From Methanothrix sp. (GTDB lineage Archaea > Halobacteriota > Methanosarcinia > Methanotrichales > Methanotrichaceae): a stretch of 40,630 nucleotides of DNA. Shown in pieces: positions 35,293-40,630 of this stretch (position 1 is the stretch's first letter; each line of letters opens with the position of its first letter). The notes beneath the pieces are model-generated. The model had not been told where the DNA came from. It saw only the letters and a program-made list of their open reading frames with translations, and ran no database searches. The DNA lies in the NCBI GenBank assembly GCA_028688175.1, contig JAQTYS010000003.1:1-40630 (forward strand). The letters are read 5' to 3'. The position numbers were made by a program, and so were the translations under genes.

Positions 35293-35568
35293 GGGCTAGA
35301 AAAGGGGCGCGTTGCACATGGCTGGTATCAAGTCTGAGCAATAGAGCGGAAGCGTCCTGCAAGATCTGCGGCATCTCGCCCTTGCGCCTCTCAGGATTGC
35401 GGATGGCATTAACCAATCACTAATTATCCATAACGATAGTCTTGGCTAAATCTAAAGCTAAAAATTGCAATCCATGGGCACAATCTCATTAATAAGTGAT
35501 GTAGGCAGGGCACATTGTATCACAAGTTATTAATATTATGATAACCATGTACCCTGTGAGACCCTACA

Positions 35569-35778
35569 ATGACAGAGATGCAATTAAGCTTGATAAATTT
35601 TCCGTATCGTGAAATGCTTTCAACGATCTTTGAGGGCTACTCAAATGATTTTGAATTCACTGCAAACGGCATTTTTCGAAAAATAGTGCCACCATCATGT
35701 CCTGAATGCGGTAATCCCATGAATCATAATGGTTTTAATACCTACCAAAAGGGGCATCTTGGTGAAGCAAAATTCTGA
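35569..35778 (+). pseudogene. Truncated transposase, N-terminal zinc-ribbon part only
   Basis: The 69 codons read SNDFEFTANGIFRKIVPPSC and then PECGNPMNHNGFNTYQKG. This is the zinc-ribbon start of archaeal transposases that continue into a second Cys pair and a DDE domain. The frame ends after GEAKF and nothing further of the transposase follows. The upstream 80 bases hold imperfect inverted CAGGGCACA/TGTACCCTG segments that could be part of an element end. Confidence 0.55.
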
Positions 35779-36032
35779 TAGATAATTATATAATAACCTT
35801 TCATGCCCATCAGAGAATGGATGAGAGAGGAATTTCCACTGTATTAGATGGATGTATAATTGAAGACTATCCAGACAACAAGCCATGCCCCTCTGCCCTC
35901 ATCACTGGCATTGCTAACTGGCGATGCTGTCATGCAGTGGTTGCGCTGTGCGAAAACCACTTGCGAATAGTCACTGTCTACTGGCCGGAGGATGAAAAAT
36001 GGATAGACCACAAGACGCGAAGAAAGAATTGA
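35775..36032 (+). CDS. DUF4258-family protein, RelE/MqsR-like toxin candidate
   Basis: The family's N-terminal signature ITFHAHQRMDERGIS extends 18 or more bases before the first ATG at 35817. The frame is open back to 35766 but offers only non-standard starts (CTG 35775). The 5' end therefore looks altered, where the truncated transposase stops. After the signature come IEDYPDNKPCPSALITG, CHAVVALCENHLRIVTVYWP, and a basic tail. It overlaps the YgiT-like gene by 34 bases. DUF4258 proteins are usually toxin-like and are paired with such zinc-finger proteins. Whether it is still expressed is unclear. Confidence 0.6.
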   Translation: MIDNYIITFHAHQRMDERGISTVLDGCIIEDYPDNKPCPSALITGIANWRCCHAVVALCENHLRIVTVYWPEDEKWIDHKTRRKN

Positions 36033-36309
36033 TCCCTGATACATGCAGATGCGGTCGAGGCAAATTGCATCGTGGCTTCAAAGAATATGTCACAAAAGTC
36101 AATGGGGGGGTGTATTGGTGATTAAGAATGTCCCGGCTTTGATGTGTGACATTTGTGACGAGGCTTATCTCACACCGGAGGCGTCCAGAGAGATTGATAA
36201 GATTGCGAAGGATTTTCGTGAAGGAAAGCTTCTGGCAAAGCCCATTGCAGCCGGTGAGGTGGATCTTAAGATGAAGGAAGTGGCATGGGTTGAATTGACA
36301 TGCAAATGA
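35999..36309 (+). pseudogene. Frameshifted YgiT-type zinc-finger antitoxin-like gene
   Basis: From ATG 35999 the frame reads ELIPDTCRCGRGKLHRGF and EYVTKVNGG, then hits a stop after a run of seven Gs (36104-36110). In another frame the family sequence resumes at once: GVLVIKNVPALMCDICDEAY, LTPEASREIDKI. Five or eight Gs would give one continuous protein, joining KVNGG to VLVIKNVP. The first metal-binding pair reads CRC rather than CxxC. The gene is therefore broken or has a sequencing error. A start inside the second half at 36043 is a shadow. Confidence 0.65.
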
Positions 36310-36774
36310 CCACCCCGTCATCTACTCCATCGCCGTCCTCTCCCCCATCACCCCCGCTCTTTAGGCGCTGCCCGCTATCCCCCGCGGCTCGCTCGTAATC
36401 GTCTGGGGCCGGGCGCCCGCACCGCGGCGCCGCATCCGGCTAGCACGGCTCGCCCGCCGCAGCCCAGGGCAGCCGACCCGCGCCTGGGTGAGGTGATCGG
36501 GGCAAAGCACAGCCCGGAGTGGCAGGTGGGCCCTGGTGGTGGATGTAACATTTCCTGCAGAAAGATAGTGCAAGCTGCTATGTAAACTGTCAATGGCCCT
36601 GGCTGGTCGCTGCCTGGTGCGAGGGTCCCGGCAGAACGCGGTAGGCCGGCAGGCTGACTCGCGGCTGTCCGGAAAAAAGCATGAAAGTCGGTTTTTGTCA
36701 AACATGCTCTGATCGTCGAAGGCCGTAGTCCTTAGCGGTAGGCGAGATCCTTTCATTTCTCCAAGGCCGAAAAA
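36310..36774. other. Gene-free stretch with a GC-rich, palindrome-containing block
   Basis: These 465 bases contain no convincing gene. 36361-36530 is strikingly GC-rich compared with both flanks. It includes two adjacent 10-base perfect palindromes, CGGGCGCCCG (36410-36419) and GCGGCGCCGC (36424-36433). The frames across it are Arg/Pro/Ala-rich on both strands and resemble nothing known. I looked for RNase P and SRP RNA core motifs on both strands and did not find them. A structured RNA or a relic of mobile DNA is possible. Confidence 0.4.
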
Positions 36775-37854
36775 TTGAATACCGATCGAGTGCCAAATAT
36801 TGTTGTGAAATTTAGCCTCGTTCTCTTTGCAGTTCTGCTGGCCCTGCTCTATCTTGCTCTTCCAGCTTACGCCCACGTGCCCCTCATGGCCGGAGAAAAT
36901 GAGAACATCTCCACAGCCATGCACATATCCGATTCGGGCAAGTCCTGGGCGGTTTATGGAACTCTGGAGAAGGATCTGGTGCATTACTACAGTTTTGATC
37001 TGCAGGAGGGCGAGCGAATTTATCTCTCTCTTTTCAAGTCCGCGGATGCCAAAGAAAATGATTTTCTTCCCGCCCTGCTCCTCCTGGGTCCGGGACTGAA
37101 TGCCAGCGCTCTGTCGCCTGGTCAGCTTGCCTTGCCTATGCAAGCATCCGGCTTGAAAATTCTGGCGGCAGAAAACAAGAGCGCAGTCAATGCCGTCTAT
37201 GAGCCCTTCGGGCCCAGCAGTTTTAAAGAAATCTCGGAGATAAACCTGACTGCTCCCCAATCGGCCCGCTACTATGCGGCGGTTTATAGCAGCTCTTATA
37301 ATAATATTGATAATACCAATAACATGAGCGCAAAATCCGGTCATTACGGATTAGCCGTCGGCTATAGGGAGGAGTTCGGCTTCCTGGAGAGGGTTTCTAC
37401 GCCTTTGCAGCTCATCTCCGTTTACCTCTGGGAGGGCCAGAGCCTGGGTGTCATTCTCATCCCCTATCTGGTGGCAGAGATCCTGGCGCTACTGCTATTT
37501 TGGCGAGGCTCCCGACGCACCTCATTCTGCCTGGCCGGATCTCTGGCAGGATTTCTCTTCCTGGCCAGCAGCGCTTCAGTTATCACCCAGATGGTCTTCA
37601 ATCTCACTCGCGCTCCCTTTGGCCCGGAGGTTTATATCACCCTGGCCATCGCTGTTCTGCATGCTTTCCTGGGAGTGGTGACAATTCGTCTGGCCAGGGG
37701 TGAAGCAGGATTGCTGCAAAGGATCCTTCTGGCTGTCCTGGGAACTATTGCCCTGCTGGTCGGCTCTGGTCTGATCATGGGTCCCATTCTGGCTTTAGCT
37801 GCAAGCGTGCTGCCTTCCAGGAGCGGGAGCATCTTTGGCAGGACTTCGGCGTAA
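36775..37854 (+). CDS. Secreted beta-domain protein with C-terminal membrane helices
   Basis: The start TTG 36775 gives a signal peptide (FSLVLFAVLLALLYLALPAYA). The extracellular part (about residues 33-210) has a PPC-like beta domain with STAMHISDSGKSWAVYG, HYYSFDLQEGERIYLSL and, at the end, SGHYGLAVGYREEF. Four hydrophobic helices follow (VILIPYLVAEILALLLFW, LAGSLAGFLFLASSASV, ITLAIAVLHAFLGVV, LLAVLGTIALLVGSGLI). The architecture recurs in Methanosarcinales surface proteins. The biological role is unknown. Confidence 0.8.
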   Translation: MNTDRVPNIVVKFSLVLFAVLLALLYLALPAYAHVPLMAGENENISTAMHISDSGKSWAVYGTLEKDLVHYYSFDLQEGERIYLSLFKSADAKENDFLPALLLLGPGLNASALSPGQLALPMQASGLKILAAENKSAVNAVYEPFGPSSFKEISEINLTAPQSARYYAAVYSSSYNNIDNTNNMSAKSGHYGLAVGYREEFGFLERVSTPLQLISVYLWEGQSLGVILIPYLVAEILALLLFWRGSRRTSFCLAGSLAGFLFLASSASVITQMVFNLTRAPFGPEVYITLAIAVLHAFLGVVTIRLARGEAGLLQRILLAVLGTIALLVGSGLIMGPILALAASVLPSRSGSIFGRTSA

Positions 37855-37890
37855 TGAATGATTAAGGAACATCTCCAATTCTCATCTCTT

Positions 37891-38526
37891 TTAGTCGCTA
37901 AGAAAGTCCTCTAGAGTCGCATTCTTCCTGTTTTGCACCAGCCGCAGTCCCGCAGCCTCTTGATCTCTTCTGGGCATGTGCCTGTGAAATGCTGCCAGGT
38001 TCTTTCTCTCAGGACAGTACTGGCTGTCGTAGTAGACCTGCCAGAGGTCCTCCGCGTTGGAGTGATCCTTGCCGGCTGAATCATCGATTAATCCATCCTG
38101 GTCGCAATGCAGCGCAGCTTTCAGCGTCTCCAGAGTTGCGGCAATACCGCTCCCATGATCCCGCCAGCTCCTGCCCTCCCGGCAGAGGGAGATCCAGCTC
38201 TCCCTGCCGTTTCCCAATACTATTATCATCCCGGCATTTCTGCGGGCAAAATGGGCGCAGATGTGCTCTCCAATTTTGTGCCTGGGCTTGAAAAAGCCGT
38301 AAAGAATCGAATCGCCAAGGGAAGAGAGTCTCACAAATGCCTTCATGCGGTGCGCTTCTCCCAAAACGGCGTTAACCATCTTCTTTATGCGAACCACTTC
38401 CAGTTCGGTCGAGATCTCCACATCCTCGGGCTGTAGCTCCTTTGCCCTGGCAAGAATCCTCTCATTGCACTTTGCGTGCATAGAGAGGTAGTAGAGGAAG
38501 TTATGCGGGACCCTCAAGCCTGCCAC
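37891..38526 (-). CDS. DUF4130 (TIGR03915) probable DNA metabolism protein
   Basis: The 211-residue protein carries the family pieces MVNAVLGEAHRMKAFVRL, KPRHKIGEHICAHFARR and VYYDSQYCPERKNLAAFHRH. It overlaps the radical-SAM gene upstream by 13 bases. The pairing of these two families is a recognised genomic association, sometimes with a uracil-DNA glycosylase domain, and is annotated as probable DNA modification or repair. No catalytic mechanism is established from sequence. Confidence 0.88.
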   Translation of the reverse strand: MAGLRVPHNFLYYLSMHAKCNERILARAKELQPEDVEISTELEVVRIKKMVNAVLGEAHRMKAFVRLSSLGDSILYGFFKPRHKIGEHICAHFARRNAGMIIVLGNGRESWISLCREGRSWRDHGSGIAATLETLKAALHCDQDGLIDDSAGKDHSNAEDLWQVYYDSQYCPERKNLAAFHRHMPRRDQEAAGLRLVQNRKNATLEDFLSD

Positions 38527-39743
38527 ATCTCCAATGTGGTGTCTCTCCAGCCGTTGATCTTTAGAAAGGGCGCAGCTCTCTTAATTCGTATTCCCATGGC
38601 CGCCAGCTCAGCTTTGGCCACGATCGGCCTTCTCTTCCTAAGGGCTACGATCCTCTGCGCGCTCCGGGGCCCAATGCCCGGCACTCTCAAGAGTTCCTGC
38701 AATGTGGCCGTATTCGGGTCCAGAGGTCTGTCCATGGCCTCTCTGGCAATGGCCATCTTGGGATCGGCATTGCAAAGAAAGCCATTCTCATCAAAGGCAT
38801 GGGAGATCTCGTCTGCCTGGAAGTGGTAAATTCGATAGAGCCAGTCCATCTGGTAGAGGCGGTGCTCTCTCCAGAGCGGCTGGGCGGTTTTCCTTTCAAA
38901 TGGTGTTCCACTCTGGGGAGAAAAAGCACTGTAGTAGGCCCTCTTCACCCCAATTTCCCGATACTCGTAGAGAACTCTCTGGAAGATCTCCTCATCGCTC
39001 TCCCCGCAGGCTCCAACAATAAGCTGAGTGGTCTGGCCGGCGGGCAGAATGGATTTACGGTTTCTGCTGCTACCAGAAAGAATATCGCGGATGTATCTCT
39101 GTCTTTGCAGGATATCGTTCTCATAATTCTTGGTGGCACAGATCTCATTCATATGCGAAGCAGATGCCGCCTCGAGATTGATGCTGACCCTATCCGCCAG
39201 CTTTGCCGCTTCCTGGATATGATCCCGAGATGATCCGGGCAGCACCTTGAGGTGAATGTATCCGCTAAAGGCAAATTTTTGGCGCAGCAGCCTCACCGTC
39301 TCCAACATCTTTTCTGTGGTGTGCTCCTCATCCCGGCCTGCTCCTGAGGAGAGAAAGAGCCCTTCGATATAGTTCGAGCGGTAGAGGGAAATGGTGATCC
39401 TGGCCAGCTCTTTTGGAGTATAGGAAAAGGCTCTGGATTTGTTGCTACAGACGGCAGCATTGCTACAGTAGCTGCATTGATGGGAGCAGTGGTTGGTGAA
39501 AAGCGTCTTGAAGAGGCTGACGCATCTGCCATCCTGGGTGAAGGCATGGCATATTCCTGGAAGAGGCGTCTCGCGTGGCGAGTAGGTGGATGCACAGACA
39601 TCATGGCGCGTGCCCTCTCCCAAACAGCGAAGCTTCTCAACGTCTACCTCATCGATGCCCGCCTGCAAAGCACCTTGAGCCGGCCCGGATGAGTCGAATC
39701 TGCACTCTTCCGCCAGATGGGCAATCTTCTCCAGGGTGACCAT
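38514..39743 (-). CDS. Radical-SAM protein linked to DNA modification/repair (TIGR03916)
   Basis: The 409-residue protein has the iron-sulfur motif NHCSHQCSYCSN (CxxxCxxC) after LFKTLFTN. A TIM-barrel core with LFLSSGAGRDE follows. The C-terminal part carries a helix-hairpin-helix DNA-binding motif, LLRVPGIGPRSAQRIVALRK. Radical-SAM plus HhH suggests chemistry on DNA, analogous to spore photoproduct lyase. The substrate is unknown. It is first in the two-gene operon with the DUF4130 protein. Confidence 0.9.
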   Translation of the reverse strand: MVTLEKIAHLAEECRFDSSGPAQGALQAGIDEVDVEKLRCLGEGTRHDVCASTYSPRETPLPGICHAFTQDGRCVSLFKTLFTNHCSHQCSYCSNAAVCSNKSRAFSYTPKELARITISLYRSNYIEGLFLSSGAGRDEEHTTEKMLETVRLLRQKFAFSGYIHLKVLPGSSRDHIQEAAKLADRVSINLEAASASHMNEICATKNYENDILQRQRYIRDILSGSSRNRKSILPAGQTTQLIVGACGESDEEIFQRVLYEYREIGVKRAYYSAFSPQSGTPFERKTAQPLWREHRLYQMDWLYRIYHFQADEISHAFDENGFLCNADPKMAIAREAMDRPLDPNTATLQELLRVPGIGPRSAQRIVALRKRRPIVAKAELAAMGIRIKRAAPFLKINGWRDTTLEMWQA

Positions 39744-39837
39744 TGCAATAATGTGCGAATTTATGTATTATAACCAATACGTAGGCGGGGCGAAAGTAAT
39801 CATCTCGAAATCTTTTTCAGGTTGCAGGTGCATAAGT

Positions 39838-40266
39838 ATGGCAGGCAGAGCTGAGAATCGCATGGACCGCAAATCGATGATGGCAAGAATTGGGCAGATT
39901 GTTAGCAGCTATCCAGAGGTGCAGACGGCTTATGTCTTTGGCTCTTTTCTGGAAAGAGATGATTTCCGGGACATAGATATTGCCCTGCTTTTATCTGGAA
40001 GTCTTTCCTCATATCGAGCCCTCAAACTGGCTCTGCGTGTCGGCAGCGATCTTGATTTAGGGATCCGGCCTGGCCGCGATTTCGATGTGAGAATTTTAAA
40101 TAATGCACATCCAGAGTTTCAGTTTGAAGTGGTTAAAAATGGCAGAACTGTTTTCACCCGAAACAGACAGGAACAGCATGATTTTGAGGCAGAAGTGATC
40201 TCTACTTACCTGGACCTCAAAGAGATGTACGATTCATACGACCGCAAATACCTGGCGAGGGCGTAA
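39838..40266 (+). CDS. MNT-type minimal nucleotidyltransferase
   Basis: I start at ATG 39838, preceded by AGGTG; the frame is open to 39736, but that would overlap the divergent radical-SAM start. The 142-residue protein has the pol-beta signature YVFGSFLERDDFRDIDIAL, with GS and the DxD metal pair, and a third acidic residue in RDFDVRI. MNT proteins often serve as antitoxins that AMPylate HEPN toxins. No HEPN gene follows here; a 45-codon ORF does. Confidence 0.85.
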   Translation: MAGRAENRMDRKSMMARIGQIVSSYPEVQTAYVFGSFLERDDFRDIDIALLLSGSLSSYRALKLALRVGSDLDLGIRPGRDFDVRILNNAHPEFQFEVVKNGRTVFTRNRQEQHDFEAEVISTYLDLKEMYDSYDRKYLARA

Positions 40267-40267
40267 A

Positions 40268-40405
40268 ATGAGATCTTTGGCTCATATGAGAGAGATGGAC
40301 GAAGCTTTGGACGATTGGGGTAGGTATATGAGTATTCCTCTTGAAAAATTGCTCCCGTATGAAGTAAAGCGGATTTTATACTCTCATTCTAGCGGAGGAG
40401 AATGA
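40268..40405 (+). CDS. Short 45-residue ORF behind the nucleotidyltransferase
   Basis: ATG 40268 lies one base after the nucleotidyltransferase stop, with GCGAGGG about ten bases upstream. It encodes a mainly helical peptide (MREMDEALDDWGRYMS, LEKLLPYEVKRILYS). The stop directly abuts the next ATG. It is too short for the usual HEPN partner and shows no RX4-6H motif. It may be a small accessory protein or a remnant. Confidence 0.5.
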   Translation: MRSLAHMREMDEALDDWGRYMSIPLEKLLPYEVKRILYSHSSGGE

Positions 40406-40630
40406 ATGTCTGATGAAATCTTCAAGATGCCCCGCATGGAAAAGGTGGAGTATGACGGCTTGGTGGAAGAGCAATATGTCTGCCGCATTGCTTTCAAGGG
40501 CGAGACACATCCTTACATTGCTCCATTTATCTATGTCTTTGATGGCAGGTTCATGTACTTCCTTTCCACCAACTACGGTAAAAAGGTGAAGCACTTTCGG
40601 GACAATCCATTCGTTACCGTGGAGATAGAG
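40406..40630 (+). CDS. Flavin split-barrel (pyridoxamine 5'-phosphate oxidase-like) protein, 5' part
   Basis: A strong GGAGGAG ribosome-binding site precedes ATG 40406. The visible 75 residues read VCRIAFKGETHPYIAPF, VFDGRFMYFLST, KKVKHFRDNPFVTVEIE. This is the standard start of PPOX-class flavin- or F420-binding split-barrel proteins. The rest runs past the window end, so cofactor and reaction cannot be told. Confidence 0.8.
   Translation, partial: MSDEIFKMPRMEKVEYDGLVEEQYVCRIAFKGETHPYIAPFIYVFDGRFMYFLSTNYGKKVKHFRDNPFVTVEIE

Noticed and set aside
35293-35420. Minus-strand reading MVNAIRNPERRKGEMPQIL as a gene or transposon piece
   Set aside because: Only about 39 codons lie outside aroE; the rest is antisense to it, and I cannot match it to a family.
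36361-36530. RNase P or SRP RNA
   Set aside because: I looked for the RNase P core (GAGGAAAGUC, ACAGAA) and the SRP helix-8 motif (GGAAGGGAGCA) on both strands and found neither.
36361-37344. 327-residue minus-strand ORF over the GC-rich block and the secreted-protein start
   Set aside because: It runs antisense to a gene with a clear signal peptide, and its sequence is Arg/Pro/Cys-rich with no domain.

Overview
This window looks like chromosomal DNA of a methanogenic archaeon of the Methanosarcinales, most probably Methanothrix (Methanosaeta). That is an inference. It rests on archaeal markers (Hef helicase-nuclease, initiator tRNA-Met with A1:U72 and no encoded CCA, ribosomal protein eS1, the methanopterin enzyme MptA, DUF92, archaeal TATA boxes), on an acyl-CoA synthetase/2-oxoacid:ferredoxin oxidoreductase cluster, and on many large secreted proteins. 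No rRNA gene or CRISPR array was seen.

Region by region. 1-6000: a secreted protein, Hef, IS605-type debris, initiator tRNA-Met, RNase HII and a class V aminotransferase. 6000-14000: a four-gene, translationally coupled + strand operon encoding a giant modular beta-rich secreted protein, a second secreted protein with one C-terminal membrane anchor, a five-helix membrane protein and a divergent FtsZ/tubulin-family GTPase. This is the best candidate for an undescribed system. 14000-16100: a thioredoxin-like protein and a TlpA-CcdA fusion, a thiol-redox pair. 16100-18100: an AT-rich island with an endonuclease/exonuclease/phosphatase-fold protein and an unknown partner.

18100-23070 (- strand): an HTH-cupin regulator, an acyl-CoA synthetase fused to a two-cluster ferredoxin, the oxidoreductase alpha subunit, and a fused beta-gamma subunit. 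Together they form a complete oxidoreductase in which the ferredoxin subunit is carried by the synthetase. This suggests activation of a free organic acid followed by reductive carboxylation to a 2-oxoacid. 23300-29750: small hypothetical proteins, a rhodanese, a Ser/Lys-rich membrane-anchored protein, an orphan Topo VI-A/Spo11-like protein with a damaged TOPRIM motif, a PKD-domain fragment, eS1 and a secreted two-domain protein.

29870-35300: an operon with a small acidic protein, MptA and an unknown protein, divergent from kptA. Next come a cis-prenyltransferase homologue lacking its catalytic motif, divergent from a DUF92 membrane protein, and then aroE. 35300-36775: a decayed accessory patch with a truncated transposase, a DUF4258 toxin-like gene, a frameshifted YgiT-type antitoxin-like gene and a GC-rich non-coding block. 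36775-40630: a secreted/membrane protein, the DUF4130 and radical-SAM pair linked to DNA repair, an MNT-type nucleotidyltransferase, a 45-residue ORF, and the start of a flavin split-barrel protein cut by the window end.
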